Source: Ramlibacter paludis
Lineage (GTDB): Bacteria > Pseudomonadota > Gammaproteobacteria > Burkholderiales > Burkholderiaceae_C
DNA: 64,000 nt
Reading direction: 5' to 3'
NCBI RefSeq assembly: GCF_022012305.1
Contig: NZ_JAKLTM010000002.1
Location: 797,655 to 861,654 of the forward strand
Position 1 is the stretch's first letter. The number at the start of each line of letters is the position of its first letter. The notes beneath the pieces are model-generated. The model had not been told where the DNA came from and did no database searches. It saw nothing but the letters and a program-made list of their open reading frames with translations. A program made the position numbers and the translations under genes. Positions 36,153-43,700 of the stretch are shown in pieces.

Positions 36153-36789
36153 GCCGGCATTATCTGGAACCGAGGGGCTGCTCTACGTCGACGAGCACCT
36201 GCTGGTGCTGGACAAGCCCGCGGGCCTGCTGGCCGTGCCGGGCCGCGGCGAGGACAAGCAGGACTGCCTGTCGCTGCGAGCGCAGCACCTGTGGCCGGAC
36301 GCGCGCGTGGTGCACCGCCTCGACATGGCGACCTCGGGGCTGTTCGTCATGGCGCGCGGCCTCGCGATGCAGCGCGCCCTGAGCCGCGCCTTCGAGGAGC
36401 GCGCGGTGGAGAAGCGCTACGAGGCGGTCGTTCACGGCGTCGTCGCCGGAACGGAAGGCGAGATCGCCCTGCCCTTGATGGCCGACTGGCCCAACCGTCC
36501 GCTGCAGAAGGTCGATGCGGAGCACGGCCGCCCCAGCGTGACGCGCTGGCGGGTGCTGCAAACGCTGGCCGACCGCACGCGGCTGGCGCTGGAGCCGGTG
36601 ACGGGCCGCACCCACCAGCTGCGCGTGCACCTGCAGGCGATCGGGCATCCGATCCTCGGCGACGCGCTCTATGCACCGCCGGATGTGCAGGCGCTGGCGC
36701 CACGGCTCTTGCTGCACGCCTGCGCGCTGCGCCTGGCCCATCCCGCCACCGGCGAAGCGCTGGCCTTCGAAAGCCCCGCTCCCTTCTGA
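36151..36789 (+). CDS. RluA-family RNA pseudouridine synthase
   Basis: A 212-residue RluA-type enzyme: LLVLDKPAGLLAVPG, catalytic block ARVVHRLDMATSGLFVMARG (HRLDxxTSG, catalytic Asp), EKRYEAVVHG and TGRTHQLRVHLQAIGHPILGD. There is no S4 domain, as in RluA/TruC-size members. The target (23S rRNA 746/tRNA 32 for RluA, tRNA 65 for TruC) cannot be decided. I choose ATG 36151; GTG 36139 in frame is possible, but GAGGAGG (36133-36139) reads better as the ribosome-binding site for ATG 36151. Confidence 0.92.
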   Translation: MPALSGTEGLLYVDEHLLVLDKPAGLLAVPGRGEDKQDCLSLRAQHLWPDARVVHRLDMATSGLFVMARGLAMQRALSRAFEERAVEKRYEAVVHGVVAGTEGEIALPLMADWPNRPLQKVDAEHGRPSVTRWRVLQTLADRTRLALEPVTGRTHQLRVHLQAIGHPILGDALYAPPDVQALAPRLLLHACALRLAHPATGEALAFESPAPF

Positions 36790-36809
36790 AAACTCCTTAG
36801 GATCACGCC

Positions 36810-37568
36810 ATGAGCGACAAACACCTCACCATCCTCACCGGCGCCTCGCGCGGCATGGGTCTCGCCATGGCGCAGCAGCTGCTGGCCGCCGGCCACGACC
36901 TGCTGTGCATCGCGCGCAAGCCCGGCGAAGCCCTGGCGGCGCAGGCCGCGGCCGCGGGCCGCCGCTGCGAACAATGGGCGCAGGACCTGGCGCGGCCCGA
37001 CGCCGTCGCCGCGCGCCTCGCCACCTGGCTGCAGGGCCAGGCTGGCGAGAACTACGCGTCGGTCACGCTGATCAACAACGCCGGGATGATCCCGCGCATC
37101 GCGCCGCTGGGCGAAATCCCGGCCGCCGACCTGGCCGACGCGCTGCGGGTCGGGCTCGAGGCGCCGATGCTGCTCACCGGCGCCTTCCTGCGCGCCACGG
37201 CCGGCTGGCCGGCGAAGCGCAAGGTCCTGAACATCTCCTCGGGCCTGGGCCGGCGCGCGATGGCCTCGCAGGCCGCCTACTGCGCGGCGAAAGCGGGCAT
37301 GGACCACTTCACCCGCTGCGTGGCGCTGGAGGAAGCGCAGCAGGCCGAGGGCGCGAAGGTCTGCTCGCTGGCGCCCGGCGTGATCGACACTGACATGCAG
37401 GTGCAGCTGCGCGGCGCCGATCCGGCGCGCTTCCCGGACCTCGGCAACTTCACGGGGATGAAGGACAAGGGGATGCTGATGGCGCCGCAGGATGCGGCGG
37501 CGAAGGTGCTGGCTTTCCTGGCGCGGGCGGATTTCGGGAGCAATCCGGTCGCCGACGTGCGGGATTAG
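36810..37568 (+). CDS. Short-chain dehydrogenase/reductase
   Basis: A 252-residue classical SDR: TGASRGMG nucleotide loop (10-17), INNAGM, catalytic Ser in ISSGLG and YCAAK (Y-x3-K), APGVIDTDM. It is most like the sepiapterin reductase/benzil reductase branch, which uses NADPH; the substrate is unproven. It lies 20 bases after the pseudouridine synthase. Its TAG stop is the first three bases of an interspersed repeat (37566-37602). Confidence 0.9.
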   Translation: MSDKHLTILTGASRGMGLAMAQQLLAAGHDLLCIARKPGEALAAQAAAAGRRCEQWAQDLARPDAVAARLATWLQGQAGENYASVTLINNAGMIPRIAPLGEIPAADLADALRVGLEAPMLLTGAFLRATAGWPAKRKVLNISSGLGRRAMASQAAYCAAKAGMDHFTRCVALEEAQQAEGAKVCSLAPGVIDTDMQVQLRGADPARFPDLGNFTGMKDKGMLMAPQDAAAKVLAFLARADFGSNPVADVRD

Positions 37569-37602
37569 CCGCGGTTCGGCTGCGCGCTCACCACGGCCTG
37601 CG
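37566..37602 (+). repeat. Interspersed repeat, copy A (TAGCCGCGGTTCGG...)
   Basis: TAGCCGCGGTTCGG, a short variable stretch, then GCTCACCACGGCCTGCG. Similar units occur at 55041-55079 (reverse orientation) and 63945-63979. Here, as in the 55041-55079 copy, the leading TAG is the stop codon of the adjacent gene. Confidence 0.65.
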
Positions 37603-37643
37603 CGTCACTATCGGCGTAGCCCTTGGTGACGAAGGAACCGCGC

Positions 37644-38372
37644 CTAGTCTCCCTGGAACCCACCCGCACGGGCGGTCAACACCAGCGTGTCGCGATGCCC
37701 CTCCGCTCCCACCGGCTGGATCGGCGTGGTCTCGTGGACCACCCGCGCGTCGTCCAGCAGCAGCAGGCTCCAGGGCTCCGTCAGCGTGAAGCGCTGGCCG
37801 GCCGGCCCGTCGGACTGGAACACGCGGGTCTCGCCGCCCTTGATGCTCTCGCGCGCGACCAGGAACACGGCCACCAGGTCGACGCCGTCGCGGTGCGCGC
37901 CTTCCGGCGTCGGCCGGCCGATGCCGCCTTCGGTGTCGATGCGGAACTGGTGCGCCTCCAGGTACCAGGGCTGCGGCCCGCGCAGCGCGCTGGCCGTGGT
38001 GGCGAGGGCGCGCAACAGGCACTTCCACGCCGGCGCCTGCACCGTCGCCGTGTCCATCGGCTCGAACCAGCGCTGCATGCCGCCGTGCAGCGCGTTGTAT
38101 TCCAGCGGCTGCCAGTGCGCGCGATGCGGCGACTGCGTGAGCCGCTCGCCATGCTGCACGAAGCAGGAGTGGCGGCGCTTGCGATAGCGGCCGCCGTCCT
38201 TCAGGTATTCGTCGGGCGGCAGCTGGTCCCAGGATGCCCCGAGCTGCAGCAGGTCGGCCAGCGCGCAGCCGCTCCATTCGGCCACGCCTGACGGCGACAG
38301 CACCGCATAGCCTTGCTGGCGCAGGAAGGTGACGACCTGGTCGGGATAGGTGTACGCGGGGCTGAGGAACAT
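37644..38372 (-). CDS. 2OG-Fe(II) dioxygenase family protein
   Basis: A 242-residue protein of the 2OG-Fe dioxygenase family that includes free L-amino-acid hydroxylases such as L-isoleucine 4-hydroxylase. Candidate iron ligands: GAHRDGVD (His-x-Asp, ~165-170), VVHETTPI (distal His, ~212), and HRDTLVL (Arg for 2-oxoglutarate, ~230). Substrate unknown. It is the last gene of a tight run egtB-egtD-DUF427-flavoprotein-this gene (nine bases after the flavoprotein), so it may act on a histidine- or thiol-related compound, which is speculation. It is convergent with the SDR gene. Confidence 0.82.
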   Translation of the reverse strand: MFLSPAYTYPDQVVTFLRQQGYAVLSPSGVAEWSGCALADLLQLGASWDQLPPDEYLKDGGRYRKRRHSCFVQHGERLTQSPHRAHWQPLEYNALHGGMQRWFEPMDTATVQAPAWKCLLRALATTASALRGPQPWYLEAHQFRIDTEGGIGRPTPEGAHRDGVDLVAVFLVARESIKGGETRVFQSDGPAGQRFTLTEPWSLLLLDDARVVHETTPIQPVGAEGHRDTLVLTARAGGFQGD

Positions 38373-38381
38373 GCCCCGACT

Positions 38382-39758
38382 TTAATCCAGGGGCTTCAAC
38401 CTCTTGAGGATCGTGGGCAGGAACTCGGCCACCGTGGGATGGATCGGCAAGGCGTCCTGCAGCACGCGGTAGCTGGCGCCGGTGGCCATGAAGTTGCTGA
38501 GCACCTGGATGATCTCGTCGGCGTTGATGCCCACCATCGCGGCGCCGAGGAAACGCTCGCTGTCCGCGTCCACCAGCAGCTTGACGAGGCCGGTGGTCTC
38601 GCTCTCTTCCTTGGCGCGGCTCACGTCCTTCATCGCGTAGTCGGCCACCAGCACGCGCTTGCCGCTGGCGCGCGCCTCCGCGACGCCCATGCCCACGCGG
38701 CCCAGCGGCGGATCGGTGAACATCGCATAGGCCATCGTCCTGTCGTCGGCGCTGCGCTGGCCGCCGGCGAGGTTGGCCAGCACGATCTCCTGGTCGTGGT
38801 AGCTGGTGTGCGTGAAGGCGCCGCGCTTGTTGATGTCGCCCAGCGCCCAGATGCCCGGCACGTTGGTTTCGAGCCGCCCGTTGGTGGGCACCCAGCCGCG
38901 TTCGTCGGTGTGCACGCCCACGGTGTCCAGCCCCAGCTTCTCGGTGTTGGGCAGCCGTCCGGTCGCTGCCAGCAGGTGGGAGCCGTGGACACGCTCGCCG
39001 CCCACCAGCACCGCGACACCCTCGCCTTCGCGCTCCACCTGGTCGATGGCGCGCCCGGTGAGGATGCGCACGCCTTCGGCCTGCAGGAACTCCGCGATGC
39101 ACTGCGAGACTTCCGGCTCCTCGCGCGCGGTGATGCGCGGCCCGGCTTCGAGGATGGTGACCGCGCTGCCCAGGCGCCGGAAGATCTGGCCCATCTCCAG
39201 CCCGATGTAGCTGCCGCCCAGGATCACGAGGTGCTGCGGCCGCTCGCGCAGCTGCAGCAGCGACACGTTGTCGAGCGCGCCCGCGGAATCCAGGCCCGGG
39301 ATCGGTGGCTGGAAAGCGCGTGTGCCGGTGTTGAGGAACACGCGGGCCGCGTGCACCGGCTGTTCGCCGCCCAGCAGGTCGAATCCCTGCGCCGAGCGGC
39401 CGGTCAGCCGGCCCCAGCCGCGCAGCAGCGTGACGCGCGGCTCGCCGGCGATCCACTTCTCGAGCCCGGCGCGGGCGGCGTCCACGCGCTGCTGCATGCG
39501 CCCCATCGCCGCGGCGAAGTCGACCTCCACCGCGCCGACCTGCACGCCGAACTCCGCGGCGCGCCGCGCCATGTGGGCGACGCGCGCGCTCTTGCGCAAG
39601 GTCTTGGTCGGCGTGCAGCCGTTGTTGACGCAGGTGCCGCCCAGCTGCTTCGCCTCCACCAGGACCACCCGCTCGCCGCGCGCGGCCAGGGCCATGGCGA
39701 GGAAAGGGCCGGCCTGGCCGGCGCCTATCACAGCCGCATCGGCGTGGAGGACGTCCAA
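38382..39758 (-). CDS. Class I flavin disulfide oxidoreductase (mercuric-reductase/glutathione-reductase-like)
   Basis: A 458-residue FAD/NAD(P)H enzyme. FAD site AVIGAGQAGPFLAMALA (~9-25), redox pair GGTCVNNGCTPTK (C-x4-C, ~43 and 48), NAD(P) site LVILGGSYIGLEMG, ATGRLPN, GIWALGDIN, and the C-terminal base HPTVAEFLP. The closest annotation would be mercuric reductase or dihydrolipoamide dehydrogenase relative, but the C-terminal Cys pair of true MerA is absent. The start is TTG (39756-39758) with AGGGGT upstream; no ATG fits before the FAD strand. In the egt run (10 bases after DUF427) it could reduce a disulfide such as ergothioneine disulfide; this is inference. Confidence 0.85.
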   Translation of the reverse strand: MDVLHADAAVIGAGQAGPFLAMALAARGERVVLVEAKQLGGTCVNNGCTPTKTLRKSARVAHMARRAAEFGVQVGAVEVDFAAAMGRMQQRVDAARAGLEKWIAGEPRVTLLRGWGRLTGRSAQGFDLLGGEQPVHAARVFLNTGTRAFQPPIPGLDSAGALDNVSLLQLRERPQHLVILGGSYIGLEMGQIFRRLGSAVTILEAGPRITAREEPEVSQCIAEFLQAEGVRILTGRAIDQVEREGEGVAVLVGGERVHGSHLLAATGRLPNTEKLGLDTVGVHTDERGWVPTNGRLETNVPGIWALGDINKRGAFTHTSYHDQEIVLANLAGGQRSADDRTMAYAMFTDPPLGRVGMGVAEARASGKRVLVADYAMKDVSRAKEESETTGLVKLLVDADSERFLGAAMVGINADEIIQVLSNFMATGASYRVLQDALPIHPTVAEFLPTILKRLKPLD

Positions 39759-39768
39759 GATGACCCCT

Positions 39769-40050
39769 TCAGGGCTCGACGCGCACGCCCTTCCAGAAGG
39801 CGACGCGGTCCTTCACCATCTCCGCTTCCGGCTTCGGGTCGGCGTAGTACCAGACGGCTTCCGGGTTCAGCTCGCCATCGACCATCAGCGAGTAGTAGCT
39901 CGCCTCGCCCTTCCAGGGACAGCTGGTGTGGTGGTTGCTGAAGGTGGTGTATTCGCGCTTGAGGCTGCTTGCGGGGAAGTAGTGGTTGCCCTCGACCACG
40001 ACGGTGTCGTCGCTCTCGGCGATGACCTTGTCTTTCCAGATGGCCTTCAT
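39769..40050 (-). CDS. DUF427 family protein
   Basis: A 93-residue DUF427 protein with the typical blocks VVVEGNHYFP, HTSCPWKGEASYYSL, VWYYADPKPEAEMVKDRVAFW. Function of the family is unknown. It lies 11 bases after egtD and 10 before the flavoprotein, i.e. inside the egt run. Length and start (ATG 40048-40050, GGAGACC upstream) are normal. Confidence 0.9.
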   Translation of the reverse strand: MKAIWKDKVIAESDDTVVVEGNHYFPASSLKREYTTFSNHHTSCPWKGEASYYSLMVDGELNPEAVWYYADPKPEAEMVKDRVAFWKGVRVEP

Positions 40051-40061
40051 GCCGGTCTCCT

Positions 40062-41057
40062 TCAGGGGGCTTGCAGCCAGTGGACGCTGAACAGCCGCTG
40101 CGGGTCGGTCCAGACCGGCCCGGGCTTGAAGCCCGCGCGGCGCGCCAGCGCGCGCAGGCCGTCCACCGTGAACTTGTACGAGTTCTCGGTATGGATGCTC
40201 TCGCCTTCGTCGAGCTCGAAGCGCTGGCCGGCTACGGTCACCGACTGCTTGCAGCGGCTCACCAGGTGCATCTCTATGCGCTGCAGCGGTGCGTTGTAGC
40301 AGGCGTAATGCGCGAACTGCTCGAGCACGAAGCGCGTGCCCAGCTCGCGGTTGGCGCGCGCCAGCAGGTTGAGGTTGAAGTCGGCCGTCACGCCCTGCGC
40401 ATCGTTGTACGCGGCATGCAGCACCTGCGGGTCCTTCACCAGGTCGGCGCCGAGCAGGAGCGCGCCCCCGTGCAGCGTGTCGGCGGCGCGCTCCAGGAAG
40501 GCCAGCGCCTCCTCGGGCGTGAAGTTGCCGATGGTGGAACCGGGGAAGAAGCCGACGCGCCGGCCCGGGCCGGATGCGCGCGGCAGGCCCAGGCCCTGCG
40601 TGTAGTCGGCCACGACCGGCTGCACGTCCAGCTGCGGGAATTCGGCGCGCAGCAGCGTGGCCGCGGTGGCCAGGTGGTCGCCCGAGATGTCGATCGGCAG
40701 GTAGCGCGCGGGCCGCTCGAAGGCCTGCAGCAGCAGCCGCACCTTGCGCAGCGAGCCGGCGCCGAATTCGACGATCTCCGCCTCGGGCCCGGCCAGTCGC
40801 GCGACCTCTCCGGCGCAGCGCTGCAGGATGGAAAGTTCGGTGCGCGTCGGGTAGTACTCCGGCAGCTCGCAGATGCGGTCGAACAGCAGCGAGCCTTCGG
40901 CGTCATAGAAGTACTTGGGCGAGATGGCATGCGGACGCACGGCCAGTGCCGCCAGCAGGTCGCGCGCGAAGACGCCGTGGTCGGCGCTGCGCGCCGGTGG
41001 CGGCGCGGGTTGCGCAAGAGGCTGGGCGCCGGCTTGCGCAAAGGAGGAAATCAGCAT
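40062..41057 (-). CDS. egtD: L-histidine N(alpha)-methyltransferase EgtD
   Basis: A 331-residue EgtD: SPKYFYDAEGSLLFDRICELPEYYPTRTE at ~47-75 is the family signature (KYxYDxxGSxLFxxIxxLPEYYxTRxE). SAM site VEFGAGSLRKVRLLL, then FPGSTIGNF, HTENSYKFT, and C-terminal RLFSVHWLQA. It trimethylates histidine to hercynine in the cytoplasm. Hercynine is needed by EgtB (41051-42301) and also by SenA (15913-16959). The ATG (41055-41057) lies inside the last codons of egtB (ATGCTGA overlap of 7 bases), with AGGA-type bases upstream; the frame is open much further but that is egtB antisense composition. Confidence 0.96.
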   Translation of the reverse strand: MLISSFAQAGAQPLAQPAPPPARSADHGVFARDLLAALAVRPHAISPKYFYDAEGSLLFDRICELPEYYPTRTELSILQRCAGEVARLAGPEAEIVEFGAGSLRKVRLLLQAFERPARYLPIDISGDHLATAATLLRAEFPQLDVQPVVADYTQGLGLPRASGPGRRVGFFPGSTIGNFTPEEALAFLERAADTLHGGALLLGADLVKDPQVLHAAYNDAQGVTADFNLNLLARANRELGTRFVLEQFAHYACYNAPLQRIEMHLVSRCKQSVTVAGQRFELDEGESIHTENSYKFTVDGLRALARRAGFKPGPVWTDPQRLFSVHWLQAP

Positions 41058-42301
41058 GCGTCGTCCTTGGCCAGTCGCAGCCCGGTGAATTGCCAGCGCG
41101 CGGCCGGCGGAAAGAAATTGCGGTAGCTGGGGCGCGCGTGGCCGCGCGGCGTCGCGCTGCTGCCGCCGCGCAGCACGATCTGCCCCACCATGAACTTGCC
41201 GTTGTATTCGGCGATGGCGCCGCTCCAGGGCTGGAAGCCCGGATACGGATCGTAGGAGGAGCGCGTCCACTGCCAGACGTGGCCCGTCATCTGCCGGATG
41301 CCCGGCAGCGCGTACGCCGCTTCCCATTCGGCCTCGGTGGGCAAACGCGCGCCCGCCCACTGCGCATAGGCCGCCGCTTCGTAGAAGCTCAGCTGGGCAA
41401 CCGGCGCCAGCGCGTCCAGCGGCCGCACGCCATCGAGCCCGAAGACCTGCCAGTGCGGCGAAGGCGCGCGCGGATCTTCCGGCGCGAGCCAGTACGCGGG
41501 CGCCTGCCAGCCTTGTGCCTGCGCCAGTGCCCAGCCGTCGGAGAGCCACAGCGCAGGCGTGCGGTAGCCGCCGTCGGCGATGAAGTCGGCGAAGTCGCCG
41601 CAGCTCACCAGCCGGTCGGCAATGCGGTAGGGCTGCAGCCAGACCTTGTGGCGCGGCGTCTCGTTGTCGAAGGCGAAGCCGTCGCCGTCATGGCCGATTT
41701 CCACCGCGCCGGACGGGCCTTGCAGCCAGGCGAGCGGCGGCGCGGCGGCTGCGAGGCGAAGCGGTGGCGCGTCGGCCGGCTGGTAGGCGGGCAGCAGCGG
41801 ATTGCACGACAGCGCATGCAGGATGTCGGTGAGCAGCAGTTCCTGGTGCTGCTCTTCGTGCTGCAGGCCCAGCGCGAGCAGCGGCTCCACGGCACGCCAT
41901 TGGGCGGCATCGGCTTGTGCGATCAGCTGCTCGACCGCGGCGTCGACGTGCGCGCGATAGCGATGCACCTCGGCGAGCGAAGGCCGCGTGAGCAGGCCGC
42001 GCTGCGGCCGGGGATGGCGCGAACCCAGCGACTCGTAGTAGGAATTGAACAGGTGGAAGTACCGCGCGTCGAAGGGCCGGTAGCCGGCCGCGTGCGGCGC
42101 CAGCACCACCGCTTCGAAGAACCAGCTGGTGTGCGCCAGGTGCCACTTGGTCGGGCTGGCGTCCGGCATCGACTGCACGCACTGGTCTTCGGCCGAGAGC
42201 GGCGCGGCCAGCGCGAGGCTGCGCGCGCGCACCGCCGCGTGCCGGGCCGCGAGGGCTTCACGCCCGGCGGCAGCCGCGGCGGGTGACGGGTTCAAGGACA
42301 T
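41051..42301 (-). CDS. egtB: Ergothioneine biosynthesis protein EgtB (hercynine sulfoxide synthase)
   Basis: A 416-residue non-heme iron enzyme. The DinB-like N-terminal half has WHLAHTSWFFE (His ~57) and LQHEEQHQELLLTD (His ~148 and 152), the three iron ligands. The FGE-type C-terminal half has DNETPRHKVWL, LPTEAEWEAAY, GHVWQWTRSSYDPYPGF and VLRGGSSAT. It couples hercynine with cysteine or gamma-glutamylcysteine to a sulfoxide. The residues following this sequence cannot tell me which thiol it uses. No EgtA, EgtC or EgtE is in the window. It heads the egtB-egtD-DUF427-flavoprotein-2OG oxygenase run. It is a distant paralogue of SenA, which keeps the same His frame but is shorter (~348 residues). 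Confidence 0.95.
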   Translation of the reverse strand: MSLNPSPAAAAAGREALAARHAAVRARSLALAAPLSAEDQCVQSMPDASPTKWHLAHTSWFFEAVVLAPHAAGYRPFDARYFHLFNSYYESLGSRHPRPQRGLLTRPSLAEVHRYRAHVDAAVEQLIAQADAAQWRAVEPLLALGLQHEEQHQELLLTDILHALSCNPLLPAYQPADAPPLRLAAAAPPLAWLQGPSGAVEIGHDGDGFAFDNETPRHKVWLQPYRIADRLVSCGDFADFIADGGYRTPALWLSDGWALAQAQGWQAPAYWLAPEDPRAPSPHWQVFGLDGVRPLDALAPVAQLSFYEAAAYAQWAGARLPTEAEWEAAYALPGIRQMTGHVWQWTRSSYDPYPGFQPWSGAIAEYNGKFMVGQIVLRGGSSATPRGHARPSYRNFFPPAARWQFTGLRLAKDDAC

Positions 42302-42370
42302 GCATCTCCTGGTGGCCTGCGTGCCGAATTCATTACAGCACAGCGAGGCATTTCGGGGTACCGCAGGGCT

Positions 42371-42769
42371 TCAGTCGTGCAGCGCCAGCTGGTCGCGGAA
42401 CTGCCGCCATTCGCCCCAGCGGCTGGGACTGTCCTGCACGCGGATGAAGAGCACCGGCTGGTCGCAGGCCGACCAGCGCGCGCAGTTGTCCTTCCACTTG
42501 CGCACCTGGCCCGGCGGCACGTAGAGGTAGACCGGCCTGGCCGTGGCCGGGATGAAGCCGCGGCCGGCCAGCACGGGCTGGCTGTAGATCACCGGCGGCG
42601 GCGTCGTGCCGCGCACTTCGATGCGGCCGTAGATGCCGGGGCGCAGCGGTCCGCCGGTGGTGACGTTGCGCAAGTCGCTCGCCGCGGCGGGCGCCGCGGC
42701 CAACACGCCCAGCAAGGCGGCCAGCGCGACCGTGCTGCTGGACCGGGGAAACCGGCGGCTCTGTCTCAT
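42371..42769 (-). CDS. Small secreted protein of unknown function
   Basis: A 132-residue protein with a Sec signal peptide (RR start, hydrophobic VALAALLGVLAAAPAAA, cleavage likely after AAA-S around residue 31). The mature part (DLRNVTTGGPLRPGIYGRIEVRG, then YVPPGQVRKWKDNCARWSACDQPVLFI) has two Cys that could pair in the periplasm. It resembles short Comamonadaceae periplasmic proteins without assigned role. AAGGAG precedes the ATG (42767-42769). The upstream frame extends but has no better start. Confidence 0.72.
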   Translation of the reverse strand: MRQSRRFPRSSSTVALAALLGVLAAAPAAASDLRNVTTGGPLRPGIYGRIEVRGTTPPPVIYSQPVLAGRGFIPATARPVYLYVPPGQVRKWKDNCARWSACDQPVLFIRVQDSPSRWGEWRQFRDQLALHD

Positions 42770-42899
42770 GCGTTGCTCCTTGGGAAACGGCTGTGTTCTA
42801 CCGAACGCCTGAGCCAGCGGCGTGTAGTCCCAAGGGAAGGCCTGTCGGAGGAATCGGCCTGCGGCGTGTCGGACGAGTCCGACAAACCGGAGCGCACGA

Positions 42900-43640
42900 T
42901 TAGCTGCGGCGGGCGGGCGCGCGCCCGCGCTTTGCAGCGGCGGCGCCGGGTTCCGGCTCGGCCGTAAGCAACGGCGGCAAGGGGCGCTTGGCCACTTCCG
43001 CGGCTTCCGCCGCCTCCATGCCCAGCGCGCGCAACACGACCGTGGCGATGGCGATGTCGTGCTTCGGCGGCGCCAGGCCCAGCGCAACCGTCTGCATGCC
43101 GGTCATGCAGATGCCGGAAATCGCATCCATCGCTGCCGCTTCGTTCGGCACCTTGAAGCGCTTCTGCTTCAGGCCCAGCCGCAGGTCGGCCAGTGGGTAG
43201 ACCTGCAGCAGTCCACCCAGCGTCGGATTGGCGCGGCCCACGTCCAGCAACAACAGCGCCCAGGCCGGAGCCTCCGCCGCCAGCCAGAGAAAGCGGCGCT
43301 GGCCGATCGCCATCCGTTCGGCGCCGTCCTCGACACCGGCGTGGCTGCTGCCGATGGCGCGGCTCAAGCCCTCGGCCAGCGCCAGCGCCACCCGCTCGAT
43401 CAGCGCCTCCTTCGAAGCGAAGTGGTTGTAGACGGTCGCCGGCGTCATGCCCGCGACCTGCGCCACCTCCTGCACCGTCGCCCCCGCCACACCGCGCGCG
43501 CAGAAGACGTTCACCGCCGCCAGCACCAGCGCCGCCTGGGTTCGCTCGCGCTTGCCCCCGCCGCCCGCGGCGGCCACGAAAGCGGCGGCCAGGGGCGCCG
43601 GCAGCGGCGGCAGCCCCGCATTTCTGGAGGGGTCATCCAT
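42900..43640 (-). CDS. TetR/AcrR family transcriptional regulator
   Basis: A 246-residue TetR-type repressor. Helix-turn-helix at about 33-80 (RTQAALVLAAVNVFCARG, GATVQEVAQVAGMTPATVYNHFASKEALIERV). The C-terminal ligand domain is Ala-rich without identified ligand. It is divergent from a diheme cytochrome c gene (61 bases), which is its likely target besides itself. The ATG (43638-43640) lies inside the first unit of a tandem repeat that probably includes its operator. Confidence 0.9.
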   Translation of the reverse strand: MDDPSRNAGLPPLPAPLAAAFVAAAGGGGKRERTQAALVLAAVNVFCARGVAGATVQEVAQVAGMTPATVYNHFASKEALIERVALALAEGLSRAIGSSHAGVEDGAERMAIGQRRFLWLAAEAPAWALLLLDVGRANPTLGGLLQVYPLADLRLGLKQKRFKVPNEAAAMDAISGICMTGMQTVALGLAPPKHDIAIATVVLRALGMEAAEAAEVAKRPLPPLLTAEPEPGAAAAKRGRAPARRS

Positions 43641-43672
43641 TTTTTGACATCAAATCCATTTTTTGACACACT
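43635..43672. promoter_or_regulatory. 19-bp tandem repeat in the tetR-cytochrome divergent region
   Basis: ATCCATTTTTTGACA occurs at 43635-43649 and again at 43654-43668, exactly 19 bases apart, in otherwise GC-rich surroundings. Each copy contains TTGACA, a perfect -35 for the plus-strand cytochrome gene, although no convincing -10 follows. The first copy overlaps the regulator's start codon. A duplicated operator is plausible; classical TetR operators are palindromic, so this is only a candidate. Confidence 0.5.
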
Positions 43673-43700
43673 CTTCATTTTAGGCCGAAAGGAGAAGACC

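Noticed and set aside
38382..39758. Calling the flavoprotein a true mercuric reductase (merA)
   Set aside because: No N-terminal metal-binding domain, no C-terminal Cys pair and no mer regulator or transporter nearby.
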